Counted from the stretch's first letter, positions 50,701-62,130 are shown. The stretch: 64,000 nt of DNA from Saturnia japonica (GCA_033032175.1 CM065306.1:11240001-11304000); one strand, 5' to 3'. The notes: a model not told the origin generated them from the sequence alone. A program made the numbers and translations.

Positions 50701-53700
50701 GATCAAGGCATAACCAATGGCTCAACTTCTACAGAATTTGTAACCAAATCGAATAAAGAAGAATTCATTGGCGAAACAACTCAAGAGAATGTGTCTTTAC
50801 CAGAAGAAAACATATCTACAATAACTTCCGAATTAGGAAGCAAAGCTATAGTGACAACGGAAACAGTTAAACATGATTTGAGTACTATTGTTAGTATTGA
50901 AGAAAATGATATCAGTATTACCACAAGTAGCACTATTTTCGAAGAAAGTGAAGGTGTAACAACTGACAAAGAACATAAGATAATTTCTGGTGTATTACTA
51001 GAAAAAGAAAGACCACTGATAGGGGAATATAACCCCAGCACATCAAGTACTCCATTCTTAGAAGAAGTTGAAAAAGTTACCACACAAACCCAAGAACAAC
51101 ATATTGTTACTGATAATATCAGTGAAACTGAAGCATTTGGACCTCATAAGTATGCGAGTACAATAACCATTCCCAAAATAGAAGTGAATAAAGAAAGCGA
51201 TACAATTTCTGGTGACAATACCTTACCTGATACTGAATCCCATGAATATATTCCTATTGCAACAAGTGCTCCAATTGGAGATGAATCTGAGAAAGGTATT
51301 ACTTCTCAGGTAGATATGGTAACAAGTGATTTTACTGAAGAAGAAATTAATAAGTCCCATAAATATACACCTAGTACAATAAACTCAATATTAGAAGATA
51401 ATGAATTTATAACAACTGAGACTAATAGAGAAAGTTCTGTTAGTAATGAAGTTCCAAAAATTTCGGAAGCTCATAGTTATATTTCAAGTACGACAATAGG
51501 ACTTGATATTACCTCAGAGGATCATAAACTGACAACTGAAGTATTTGAACATGATATTGTTACTGACAGAACTAGAAAAGACGATGACACTTATCACTAT
51601 ACTCTAACCACAACAAGTATGATACCTATGGCGGAAGAATCTTTAGTTACTGTAAAAGAAAAAGATGAAAAAGTGATTATTAGTGCATCGACAGAAATAG
51701 ATAAAACTACCACAGACAAATATATAGCAACAACATTAAGCGCACCTCATTTAGAAGAACATAAAACCACAGTAAGAGAATATGGAGATGAAATTACAGA
51801 GGGTGATAGTAAGGAAGGAAGTATCTCATCAGAAAAAGATTTTTCAAATACAGGAGAACTTTCATTTTCTAAACCCGTTGGAGAAATAAGCACTGAACTG
51901 AATAAATACGAAACAAGTACAACTAAATTAGAAGATAAGGAATCTTATGAATCTCACAAATTACATTCAACTGGCACTTTTGGTATAGAAGAAGATTATA
52001 TTACAACAACTGAGTATACAGGCAAGGGCGAAGAATTTATTTCGCATGAAATTTCTGAATCAGGAACAAAAGCCAGTGAAAATATACCAGACGCATCAAG
52101 TACACCATTCTTAGAAGAAATCGAGAAAGCTACTCCTGAAGTATCGGAACATGTTATCTCTAGTATAGTTGGAGAATCTGATATTCATACACCCGAGAAA
52201 CATCTTCCAAGTACAGATAGTATTTCTAAGTTAGATGAAGAAGTTACAACAATAATTGAATCTGATAATATGATCGACGTTACTCCACCTAATAATATTG
52301 TCGATAACGAAAACTTTGGTTTAATCGTCCCTGAAAAAACAACACAAGATGAAACATCGAAATATGAAACAACTGTTACATCTATAAGAGTCACAGATGA
52401 AAAACAGACAGACGACATTGACTCAGTGACAACTGATGCACATTCATATTCAACGTCATCGCTAAATAGTTTCATAACTAAAGAAGATCAATTAACTGCT
52501 ACCACTGAACCATCATTTAGAAAAGAGGACAATTATGTACAATCTACATTAGAACTTAGTCAGGATATAACTACTAGCATACCAAACATCGAAAGTAGTA
52601 CAATTATTGATCCAATTGGATTACCACATGAAAATTCTTCAATACCAGTATATCCCGAATATATTCATGAAAGTCACAAACCAGTTTCTTTACAGGAAAC
52701 GACGGTTAAAATAATTACTGAAACTGTTACTCAAAACAAAGATAATCTGCCAGTATCCGTTGATGAAGAATTAATTGTAACTACTACACATGCTCTTGAT
52801 AAAAACGATTTGTTTGAAACAAGTACAATAAATTTCGAAGAAAACGAAATCCACAAAGATATTCTTACTTCAGTAGGACGGATACCTGGCGAAGGAGACT
52901 GTCTCCTTAACGGTGTCACATATATAAATGAAAGTGCAGTGCCTAGTACTAACAAATGCCACTCTGGGTGTAAATGCTTGAGCAGTATTATCACATGCGA
53001 CCCAATAATCTGCAGTCCACCTCCAGAATATATGGATAACTGTCAACCAACATACGATTCACCCGAATCTTGTTGTCCCACTTATGTATGTGATCAAGTG
53101 AGAGAAACTCTTCCACCTTTACCATATAAACATGTAACAACACCTGAGACACCAAAACAATCAATTGCAATTGAATGTCACGGTGATGAATGCGAAATAA
53201 GTAAAGATAAGAAGCAATCTACAGTATCCTCCGAACTATGTGCTACTGGTAGTTGCTCTACTAACTTTGATCATCAAGATACTAGTAAATGTGGGCCTCA
53301 AGGTTGTACGGAAGATTCTCAATTTTCGGTACAAAATGTTCCTTCAACAGAAAAATCTGAGTTATGTGTTAATGGTAAATGTGAACAACCATTAGTACAA
53401 GTACCGGAAGAAGAGCTATGCAAGGGTGATAATTGTAAATCTGTATCAGACACCCTTCTCCATGGATCACAACAAGACAGTAAGCCCCAAGAAGTTTCTT
53501 CCATTCCGTGCATTGGTGAATCTTGTACAAATATAATATCAGAACCCCATGATACAGCAGTCCAATGTAATGAACACAATGGTTGTACAGTAAATCAAGA
53601 CACTATCGGGCAAGAATGTACTGATGATTCTTGTAGAAGGAAAGAAACTATGAATGTTGGACACACACCTCTCTGTTCAGGAATAAATTGTGACCATAAT

Positions 53701-56700
53701 CAAATTCCCCCTGGTGAACCACCTAAAAATATACACCACAGTACATATGAACCGATAGTAGAACAAAGTACAGAGACTGAAGCAACACCTATTTTATCTC
53801 TATCTCCTGACATAGTAACGAGACCAGTAGAGCAACATGCAGCAGATGAAAGTTCATCCGGTGATAAAATACCAAACTTTATATCAGAAGACAAAGAAGT
53901 AGTAACAGAATTACCTGAAATTGTTACATTAAGTATACATTCAACTGATATTGAAAAAGATTCTACCTCTCCACCTGACATGTTAATCACAGAAAGCCAA
54001 GAACCTTTTACATACGAGCCACAAAAACCTATTGGAGAATCGCATATAATAGGGTCTAAGCAACCTATAGTGGATGAACAACAGAGTCCAACTAAACAAC
54101 CCAGTATAATAGTTCCTGAAGATATAACCCATAATATAGGATATGAAACAAGTACAGGGGTTTCAGAAGATAAATTAAATAAAGAAGAAGCAACAGGTAT
54201 TATAGTTGATCAACCAGAAGACAATATTGTAAAACTACAAGATCAAACAAAAGCACCAAATTTACCTATATCCGAAATTGGAAAAGAAACTATATTACCA
54301 GAAACTACTATATCTACTTCACTGGATACAAATACAAGAGCCCCAACGATAGATGAGTTAGTCACTACAATATTAGACACTGCAAAACATGAAGTATCAA
54401 CAGCACAATCACATGAATATACTACATCTATGCCATATAGAGATGAAGTTGAATTAGGGACTACAATATCAACACATATATCGGTAACTTATGAAACATC
54501 TTCAGACGTCAGCTCGATAACAAATTCACCAGATATAATGTCACTAACTGAAAACAGTATTGAGGTTACAGCATCTAAAAAACCATTAACCAGTTTAAAT
54601 AACCAAGAATTAACTACTGCCAAATTCGAAACTGACCATGTAAATGATTATACTACTCTCGCAAATGATCTTGAACTTGAACAAGTGAACAGAAACACTG
54701 ATTTACCAGACCAGAGCGAAAATGCACATGATGAATTTGAAAAAAATAAATCTTCAACAACAGGTAAGCCAGATGCTGAATCATATGGTACAACCTCACA
54801 AAAAGTTAGTGTGACAACACAAGAAACCACCGAATCTCTACTAACTGAAAAAGAATACACTGACTTCGTGCCATCAGTGACACACAAAACAGATGCAGAT
54901 GATTCAAGGACAGATTCACCCTTATTTAATACTATAGAAGAAAAACTAGATACAGAGGCTCCATTGTCCCACATAACCGAGTCGGGAGATTATGCTATGG
55001 AAGATGATAAAACGAAAACTACATTACCAACGTTTGAAACTCATGAAAAGAGGACTGAAACAGATTCTTCTTCAGCCGTAACAGAATTTGAGGTTCATAT
55101 GCCAGAGATAGATGTAAGTAGAACTACTTCCCCCGCTATTACTATAGAAGGAGGAAATGTAGAAGTAGAAACTACAGCATCTCTAGTCACAGAACCAGAA
55201 AAACATGTCACTGTATTACCAACATTCGTAACCAAAGAAGAAAACATTGAATCAGGTACTTCAGTTGCTCCCGTGACAGAAGTAGAACTACAAAAAGACA
55301 AAATAGATCAAGTTAAAGAGATCTCGCAGACATTTGTGACAGAAGAAGGAAAGATTCAACCAGAAACCACGTCTTTACTTGTGACAGAATCAGCTTCTCC
55401 TGTAGACGAAAGAAAAACAACATTACAACAAGACGAAGACAATATTGTAACAGGTTCACCGGATTCTCAAATAACAGAATCAGTTGATTACGCAACACAT
55501 CTAGATGAAACGAAAACCACTTCACCTACAACCTACTTTGATAAAAATGAAAACATTCAAACTGATGCTCCGAGTATATATATGACAGAGCCTGCTCCAC
55601 ATTATACTGAAACAGAAGAGATTAGAACAACTTTAACTACCCTTATAGTAAAAGAAGAAACAATGAAACCAGAATATTCATCTTCGCAAGTTACTGAGAA
55701 AGGAACATTTACATCTGAGACATACGATAAAGGAACTACATTAGCAGAACATATTACTGAACAAGAAAAAATTTATACTCAGACACCGTCTTCTCAATTT
55801 ACTAAGGTGGAAGAAGCAACTACAGAATTAGATGAAACAAAAACGACTTCACCGACATTTACTGACGAAAAAGTTGAAGCAGAGTTTCCGGTTACTGTTG
55901 TGACAGAGTTAAACCCACACCCAGATGAGGTAAAAGAAACAAAAACTACAATACCTACTTATTCAAAAGAAGAAGAAAAGAATATAATACAAACTCCATC
56001 ATCTCAAGTAATCCAGGAAGAAGATCATTCGCAAGTAGAAGATGAAGCAAAAACAACTTTGGCCACTTTTATCACCACAGAAAAAACAATTAAAGAAGGA
56101 GTTCCAACTTCCTTCGTAACAGAGTCTGAAGCATATCTTAGCACTTTAGGTGAAACAAGTGTTACTTTGCCTACCTATATTACTGAAGTACAGAAAATTA
56201 ATGAAGAACCAGAATCAGAAGTTTCTCCTGTAACAGTATTAGGATTACATAAAGATAAGGAAAATGAATCAAATACCGTCTTGCCCTTACTTCATGTTGA
56301 AACAGAATCCCCGGTGTCTTATATACCAGAGTTGGAATCTCATACAAATGACGCAGCTCAAACAAATACATTACCAGTAACTAATGTTGAAGATGAAAAG
56401 ATTGAATCGCAGTTCACATCTTCTTATGTAACAGAGTCGGGCATATATACCACTGATATTGACAAAAGAAAGTCTACATTATCAGAAATAGTTCCCGAAA
56501 AAGAAAAGCTTGACTCAGAAGTTCCAATGTCTCCCGTTACAGAGTCACAGTCGCAAGCTAATGGCATTGATAAAACCGGAACTATAACACCGTCATCTAT
56601 CATTCAAGACGATGTAACTAAAACAGATTCTCAATCTCCACACGTTACAGAGCCAGAAGTTTATGTGTCAGAAATATATGAAACAAAAACTACAATACCT

Positions 56701-59700
56701 TCTTCTACAACTAAAGAAGTAAATATAGAAGAAATGACACCGACCACTCAGGCAACACAGACTGTATCATTTGAAATAGAAACGAAAATACCAACAGTTG
56801 TTACAGAAACTGAAAATATTATATCAGAATTCGCCGCCTCTACTGAAAAAGAGATAGAACTACAAACAAATGAAATTGAAGAAACACAAACTATTCAACC
56901 CATACCTTTTGCTGAAGAAGGAAAAACTAAATTAGAAGCTCCGCTATCTCAAGTAACAGAATCGGGACATCATACAGGTAAATTAGACGAAACAAAAACT
57001 ACATTGCCTGTATTTGTTAATGAAAATAAAAATGTCGCAACAGAAACTTCGTATTCTCAAGTAACAGAGTCTATTGTCCATGCAACAGTCGTAGATGAAA
57101 CGAGAACCACTTCATCCGTGCCTCATTTAATTGAAGAAGGTAAATTTGAAACTGAATTAACCACTTCGGATTTACCGGAATCTGAAGACCACACATCTAA
57201 AGTAGAAGAAGCAAAAACTACATCGCCTGAACTATCTATTACTGAAAAAGATATAACGGGTTCCGAGTCACCAGCTTCATATGTTACAGAAGCAGAAATA
57301 TATGGAACTGAGACAGTTGGCACCAGCTCTTCTTTGTACACGTCCTTACCTGAAGTAGAAAAACATGAGACAGAAGCACCAGCTTATCACACGTCAATAT
57401 CAGAAGTATATGCTACAGTAATAAATAAAACAAAAACTACTACACCAGCATTTATCACAGTTGAAGATAATATCAAAACAGAAGCTCCCAACGTCCTTGG
57501 AACAGAATCAGTAGGTCTTATAACTGAAATGATACCAGACCGCCATAAACTTTCCACACTAAGTGAACACTTATTTACTGAATCGGAAGTGCATACTACA
57601 GAGATATCAACTATACAAGTAATTACTGTGGAAGATACAGATAATATAAATGTGGAAAGGGAACAGGATAATGTTAAAGTAACAACAGAATTAAATGTTT
57701 CTGGTACATTCACCCATGTTAAACCGGATGCCACTTCTAATCCTCCGTTAACAGAAAATGCAACCGAAAAGGAGTTTGTTGAAAACGTAACAACCGGTGA
57801 AGAAGATAAGCTTACCACAGAAAATTCAAAGGTCGAATCAATGTCTTCTGTCGGTATTTCTGAAATAGGTGCGACACAGGGCTATGAATTGGCAACGAAA
57901 GTTCCAGAAGCTTCTTTGATAAATGAAATTTATCCTGGTCTACAAGTTACAGAAGGAGAGAAATTGAGTACAGATATCACAGAGGCGACATCTATAGGAG
58001 AAGGTACTGATCTCTCTCAAGATCATTATTCTAAGTCACCAGAATTACTTCCAGTTACGACTATCTCAGCTGTTGCTGAATCCGAAAAATTATATACATC
58101 GTCAGTGGTAGAAGACATACAGACACCACCTACCACAGATCCCCAGAATTCTGTAAATCAACATGCCGTAACAACGGAGTCCGAAATCGATATTACAGCA
58201 TCAGAAGTATTAGAAACGCAAAAACAAATTGTCACTGAAACAGAAATTATGTCAACTGAGCTACCACATACAATAAGTTCCTATACTGATATACCTGCTC
58301 ACCCTGATCTTGCACAATCAACAGTGCCTGTTGTTACACAGGGACAGTTGACAAGTAGTGAACCAGAGACTCCCTACATAATAACATTAGCACCGGAATC
58401 ATTAACAACAAATTTGCAAGAGGTAAGCCAAACAAATCTTGATGAACATCATATTAATGAAGAAGAGCAAACTAAAATAAAGCCGTTAGTAGATTCTATC
58501 GATTCAAGTACTATAAAATCAGAAATGATGACAATATCTCAAGAACAGTATTTCACAGAGAAACAAGAAACTATTCCGATTGAATACGATAGTTCCACTG
58601 TTTCTCAAGAAATAACTACAAAGAAACCAGACGCTACAGAAATCAACGTTATAACCACGACGCAAATACAAGAAGATACAACTGAACACGAACAAACTAA
58701 GCACACGTATGTGCCTGTATCCGAAAACACGGAAACCCTACCTGATGTTATTGAATTAGAAGAGCACACACATAAAACATTATCAGAGATTACTACCGTT
58801 TCCACAATAGATGATCAATCATTCATACAAACTAATCCAGAAAAGGTTGATTTAGAACACCAAACACCAGAAAAATCAACTGAAAAATCTTCATACGAAC
58901 AACATGATATTAAGGAATCGACTGCAATAAACGAAGACACATCGACGTCATTCTATGAAGTAGAAAAATCTACTGTAGCCGCAGTGTCTGTCGAGAAAAC
59001 ATCAGAAGAAATACAAGGAGTTAATACAACACCTGTAACAACTAAACAAGAAGAATCATCAACAACATCTAAACAAGAAGAAACAGCAACTTCCATACTA
59101 ACGCAAGTGTCTGAAATAGAAAATGTATCTATTCCTGAAACTTCTATCCCTACAGAGAAACCATCGAAAGGAGACAAATCAGGAACAACTACACAGATCG
59201 ATGAAATTACAGTAACCACATTGAAACCTACTTCCCCTACAATTGAAAAAGAATCGCAGGCACCTGTTGCTGCAACTCCTATATCAGAAACGAAACCAAA
59301 TGATACATCACTTTCAAAAGTACCAAAACCAGTTATCAGCGCAACGCAACCTCCGGATGAAATTTCACCTCCACCAGAAGAAGAACATTTCCCTTCAAGC
59401 GGTAGCAGTGGTTATGGAGGAGAACCTGATTATGTTGAAGAAGATCAAGCTTTCGGACCTGGCACGTGTCGTTATGGTGGCAAAGTATATGTTTCTGCCC
59501 AACAAATACCACGGGATGATCCTTGTGATTTCTGCTTCTGTTTCAGAAGTGATATCATTTGCTTACAGCAAAGCTGTCCCCCCCCTATTCATGGATGTCA
59601 CGAAGAACCCATTCAAGGGTTCTGTTGTCCTCGATATGAATGCCCAGTATCAATGGCGACAACACTCAACGTCACTACAACCACAACAACTACAACGACC

Positions 59701-60702
59701 ACACTGCCGCCTCATTTCCCAACTCATTCCTATAAAGGCGCAGCACACAGAAGAGGCTGTCAAATAAAGGGACATACATATAAAGTTGGAGAAGTCGTAC
59801 GCGCTTCGTCAGGACCATGTTTACATTGCACGTAAGTGTTAGAAATTATATAAAATTATTTATTTTTATTTATTAACATATATAAATTCCATAAACTACA
59901 TCTATGGTAAAATTACATAGTGGGTATTTTCATATTTAAACTCCACAAACAAAACAGATTATTTTACTTTTCATCTAAAGATTACAAAATATATGTAGGT
60001 ACCTACTCGTATGTACCTAGAGTATTTATTCTGTAATTATCTTGTATAACATTAACCTATTAGAAATTAAAATGTTATACGAATATATGTATACGAACAT
60101 TCTTTCAAATTACTAATTAACCGTCGTATAATTTTTAAGACACTAGTCTTCCTACTGTGGCTTTGTTCTTTTAGACTATACAATATGTACATATTTTATT
60201 TGGTTTACGTTGAATTTATACGTTGCTATATCTATTGTTCATTTAAAAATCAAGAATTCAGTAAATTACACTTCTTTACCACATCGGTGTTTGTACCATG
60301 TCCGGTGCTAACATCATCTATCTGTCTGCTGTTGGCTGTTGGCTGTGGTGCCGACTCGAAAAATATTACTTCTCATACAAACTTTAAAATGTTGAATAAA
60401 AAAAATCTTAAATGATTAATGCCATATAAACCCAACATTTTACTCAATTTTCAAACTTCTATTCTTAACGCCTTAACGTTTATCCTTATCTTTAGCGACT
60501 CTGTTCAGTTAGTCGGGACTGTGCCTTTTATATACATAGATTAATAATAATATGCAGAATGTACCATAATAATATAATATACTATTTTATTTACAGATGT
60601 GGAGGAGACGGTCAAATGAAATGCGATCCTAAAGCGTGCACTCCAGAGCCAATGCTAAGACAAATGATAGCGGCCGCCGTATCCGCAAAGCGACGAAGAT
60701 GA
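41717..60702 (+). CDS. Tnc: Tenectin-like secreted mucin-type VWC matrix protein (six coding exons)
   Basis: Exons 41717-41783, 45703-45744, 48096-48302, 49508-49780, 49961-59831 and 60597-60702 join in one frame to give 3,521 residues. In order: a signal peptide (1 to about 22); VWC1 (42-103), VWC2 (135-196), VWC3 (236-300); a Thr/Ser/Glu-rich region; VWC4 (1177-1240); an array of cysteine pairs (1269-1440); a second, longer PTS region; VWC5 (3366-3424); a Thr run; and a half-VWC (3463-3501) with a basic end. No transmembrane segment is seen, so the product is secreted and probably heavily O-glycosylated. Five VWC domains among PTS repeats is the layout known for insect tenectin, which fills epithelial lumens and binds PS integrin; that role is inferred here. 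VWC3 carries KGD, and I found no RGD. Other large mucin or chordin-like VWC proteins are the alternative. The start is chosen for its signal peptide and in-phase splicing. Confidence 0.85.
43898..44045. mobile_element. Short fold-back (MITE-like) element
   Basis: The left end GGCCCTGTTCAGATGAAAGC and the right end, read in reverse complement, GGTGTTCAGATGGCAAGCGC are close inverted copies. The interior has GCGCGTT/AACGCG-type repeats. It resembles the hAT-type 'GGCCCTGTTCA' MITEs I recall from Lepidoptera; the superfamily is not proven. Confidence 0.6.
45012..45246 (+). repeat. Dispersed repeat with shared head, in intron
   Basis: Starts TACTAGCTGTATCCCACGGT then TTCACTCGTGTTA. The body has TTTAGGGGTTGAATTTTCAA and CAAATTTCAGCCTAATCTGT. 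Non-coding. Confidence 0.6.
45703..45744 (+). CDS. Tnc: Coding exon 2: 42-base linker microexon
   Basis: Preceded by a long pyrimidine tract and CTTACAG, and ended by GATG|GTGAGT. It encodes APTLNEHTSLDLYD between the signal peptide and VWC1. Both flanking introns are phase 1, so it could be skipped without breaking the frame. Confidence 0.65.
46231..46517. mobile_element. Long fold-back element (73-base inverted arms)
   Basis: The left arm 46231-46303 contains AAATATTGTCATTATTTTCG. The right arm 46446-46517 contains CGAAAATAATGACAATATTT, its exact reverse complement. The remaining arm sequence also matches with a few changes, including CGCGAAGTAT against ATACTTCGCG. The spacer is about 142 bases. 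Upstream, GGCAATTGC occurs twice (46133 and 46199), so the element may begin further left. Confidence 0.65.
46715..46945 (-). repeat. Dispersed repeat, minus orientation (relative of 26866-27073)
   Basis: TATTATAAATACGAAAGTAA, CTGTCAGTCCGTTACGTTTT, TTGGACCTTGGAGAAGGACA and AAACCAATTTTGATGAATTT are, in reverse complement and reverse order, the blocks seen at 26866-27073. Confidence 0.65.
46944..47066. mobile_element. Short MITE-like element with TTACGTAACG ends
   Basis: The left end GGAGCGTTCAAGTATTACGT then AACG, and the right end CGTTACGTAAC, form imperfect inverted ends around a C-rich and T-rich interior (CTCCCCTTCCCCTC). This arrangement matches a small insect MITE type that I recall. 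It directly abuts the repeat at 46715-46945. Confidence 0.5.
48096..48302 (+). CDS. Tnc: Coding exon 3: VWC domain 1
   Basis: Acceptor TTTCAG, donor CCAGATG|GTAAGT, phase 1 on both sides. It encodes a compact VWC domain (residues 42-103) with the pattern C..CLNCTC..MLMCYLRVCP..DC..QCCPIVTCP, that is the CxxCxC, CxxxxC and CCPxxxC signatures. A self-contained symmetric exon of this kind is classic for shuffled extracellular modules. Confidence 0.85.
48303..49507 (+). other. Intron 3 (between VWC1 and VWC2 exons)
   Basis: GT..AG, phase 1. It contains a 14-base hairpin at 48456-48498 and a reverse-oriented LINE tail at 48866-49137. The short + strand frames here are intronic. Confidence 0.65.
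48866..49137 (-). mobile_element. 3' tail of a jockey-type LINE reverse transcriptase
   Basis: The minus-strand frame over 48869-49111 reads SFIMRTAKEWNSPPSSVFPS then YNLGVFKRRVNRHL. This is the 'R(T/S)..WNSLPS.VFP..YNL..FK..V...L' signature at the end of jockey-like and related LINE ORF2 proteins. Only the last 60 or so codons and a short 3' tail remain, as is usual for 5'-truncated insertions. Confidence 0.75.
49508..49780 (+). CDS. Tnc: Coding exon 4: VWC domain 2
   Basis: Acceptor ATTTTAG, donor TCCTGTG|GTAAGC, phase 1 on both sides. A short Ser/Thr-rich linker (residues 106-134) precedes VWC2 (135-196). The cysteine signatures are CEHCYC, CVMQEC and CCPVRYSC. Like exon 3 it is a symmetric module. 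Confidence 0.85.
49961..59831 (+). CDS. Tnc: Coding exon 5: 9.87 kb exon with VWC3-5 and both mucin-like regions
   Basis: Starts after CTTATATTTCAG, phase 1, and runs open for 9,871 bases to the donor TGCAC|GTAAGT, phase 2. It encodes residues 197-3486. VWC3 (50077-50271) contains CEHCYCMKGD. VWC4 is at 52900-53091 and VWC5 at 59467-59643 (CDFCFC, CLQQSC, CCPRYEC). Between them lie two tracts dominated by Thr, Ser, Glu, Pro and Val, with degenerate repeats of about 35-40 residues. A Thr run (about 59675-59705) precedes the first half of a final VWC. No frameshift or stop is present, and the very long open frame in AT-rich DNA is itself strong evidence of selection. Confidence 0.9.
51010..52510 (+). 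repeat. Coding repeat tract I: about 12 units of ~40 residues
   Basis: Degenerate units carry an H(K/E)Y..STT motif followed by an acidic LEE.EK.TTE motif. Examples are NPSTSSTPFLEEVEKVTT (51030), HEYIPIATSAPIGDESEK (51241), HKYTPSTINSILEDNE (51358), DKYIATTLSAPHLEE (51715) and NIPDASSTPFLEEIEKAT (52075). Five successive start points are about 114-123 bases apart, and others are longer or shorter by indel. Likely O-glycosylated. Confidence 0.65.
53176..53691 (+). repeat. Array of nine cysteine-pair modules after VWC4
   Basis: Residues 1269-1440 contain CHGDEC, CATGSC, CGPQGC, CVNGKC, CKGDNC, CIGESC, CNEHNGC, CTDDSC and CSGINC, each separated by about 9-20 residues of Ser/Glu/Gln-rich linker. 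The Cys spacing is four (once five) residues within each pair. I do not recognise this as a known domain. Confidence 0.75.
54935..57540 (+). repeat. Coding repeat tract II: about 25 units of ~35 residues
   Basis: Units follow DETKTT(L/S)PTF, then E..(K/N)IE(T/S)E, then (S)P.SQVTES..H. Examples are LDETKTTSPTF (55828), LDETKTTLPVF (56986), SQVTESGHH (56950) and SQVTESIVH (57055). The VTE(S/P) element recurs about every 100-120 bases. Copies differ at many positions, so the tract is old and diverged rather than freshly expanded. Confidence 0.75.
59832..60596 (+). other. Intron 5, phase 2
   Basis: GT..AG intron between the two halves of the C-terminal VWC. AT-rich, no element recognised. A + strand open frame at 60185-60415 is intronic. 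Confidence 0.7.
60597..60702 (+). CDS. Tnc: Coding exon 6: C-terminal half VWC and basic tail
   Basis: Acceptor TTTACAG. It completes CLHCTCGGDGQMKCDPKACT, so the last cysteine module has CxxCxC and CxxxxC but lacks the CCPxxxC part. It ends MLRQMIAAAVSAKRRR and a TGA at 60700-60702. The phase-2 junction restores the frame exactly. Confidence 0.85.
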
Positions 60703-61429
60703 AAATCCTTGGAAAGTAATCAATTATCGTGAACTTGTCATCACAAGGATAATGCGCCTGTGTGATAATAATTTCCATCTATTCTTCTATGTACAAGAAT
60801 AATGCTCAATTCAAAATATCCCCAAGGAGTAGTCTAAGATTTCGTGTCATAATTATGTAGTATTGGATGTTTGAATGTTTTGATACTTTTCATAAAATGC
60901 CGTGGTACGCACAACTCAATATTAATCAACCATGACTGTGATTAAAATATTATAATGTCGAAATCTAAATTTTATATAAATCTTCGAGTTTTCATCTGGG
61001 ACTAATTTATTTTAATATATTATTTATCTATCTATTACTAACGTCAGTGCCAAACGATAGTACTAAGTTGTAAGCTACTATGCCTTTATGATAAGCTGAT
61101 CAAAATTTTCCGAGTATCATAAAAACATAACTGACCTGAGAGAAACAATGCAAATTTATTCTGTGAACCGTGTTTCTAAGGTCATTTAGATCGCCGTAAT
61201 CTTGACCATTTTATTGAATGTAATCGTAATTGTTTTACCGATTTAAGCTTAGTCAATTATCTTTGTTTTTACACGATTTTACATAAAGTGATCTAGTATC
61301 GTGTAAAAGGGAAGTAATTTATAAGAAACCCTGATGTTGTAAATGCCTTACTTAATTTGTAATAATTTATATATTTTAGGTGTATAGTACTTAAGCCATG
61401 TTTTGACCAGTGACTATTATAATTTTAGA

Positions 61430-61435
61430 AATAAA
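61430..61435 (+). terminator. Candidate poly(A) signal, proximal
   Basis: AATAAA 728 bases after the stop codon, followed by a moderately T- and G-rich stretch. Confidence 0.3.
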
Positions 61436-62105
61436 ACAAGGGCCCTTTACTATGTTAAAAGAAAACCTCCAGTCGACGCGCTGCTTAGCTTTGGCCGGAG
61501 CTTTTCCTTCTTTCACGTTTTACAGAAAATGACCAACCTTGTTTTCTCTAACTCGTGGAAGACTCTCTACGTATACTATAGCACTTTTTAGTGATAGCGG
61601 CCAATATTCTAATCTTTTTGTAAAAAAAAAAACTTACAATACGACAACATGGTAAAAAGCATATTGAAGTAGTATCTTTTATAACTTTTGATATTAAAGT
61701 GCTGGTAGATTTTAATATAAACAGAAACTAAAATATAAACAGATCCAGATGGGTACGAAAGTTTAAGACTATTGCGATCGTTTATTTTATAGTACTCATA
61801 GACATTTTAAAGAACGATCGCATTAATTCGTACCAACCTTTTTCTGTGAACTCTGGTTATATAGGTGTATTTTATTTATTTATAAAGTCGTAGCAATAGA
61901 AAAGACAGTAAGTATAAATTAATACTGAAATTGTCATAATTTGGACATTTTATATTTTTTATGTTCCGTAAGTACGTAATTTAATAGATGCACTGTAATA
62001 ATTAATAATTAAATATGTTACGAAAATATAAATTTATTTCTTTATTTATATTTTACCGAATATAGCTATACTCTAGCTGTCTGTACAACTGAGAAACGAA
62101 TTTTA

Positions 62106-62111
62106 AATAAA
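62106..62111 (+). terminator. Candidate poly(A) signal, distal
   Basis: AATAAA about 1.4 kb after the stop codon, followed by T-rich sequence (TTTATTTTATTTCTCCTTG) within 40 bases. That makes it a slightly better candidate than the proximal one. Confidence 0.35.
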
Positions 62112-62130
62112 ATATTTCAAGCGAACTTTA

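Larger units (their letters stand above)
60703..62130 (+). other. 3' untranslated region of the tenectin-like gene (extent uncertain)
   Basis: AT-rich, with no further exon signature. Candidate AATAAA poly(A) signals are at 61430-61435 and 62106-62111. The later one would include a fold-back at 61752-61834. The end of transcription cannot be fixed from sequence alone. Confidence 0.5.

Noticed and set aside
57387..57818. Minus-strand open frame of 143 codons inside the big exon
   Set aside because: Antisense shadow of the Thr/Ser-rich repeats; it is Val/Ser-rich low-complexity sequence. The same holds for the other minus-strand frames between 50781 and 59219.
59243..59767. Plus-strand open frame of 174 codons in another frame of exon 5
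   Set aside because: Overlaps VWC5 and the Thr run in the true frame, which has clear domain signatures. The shifted frame has none.
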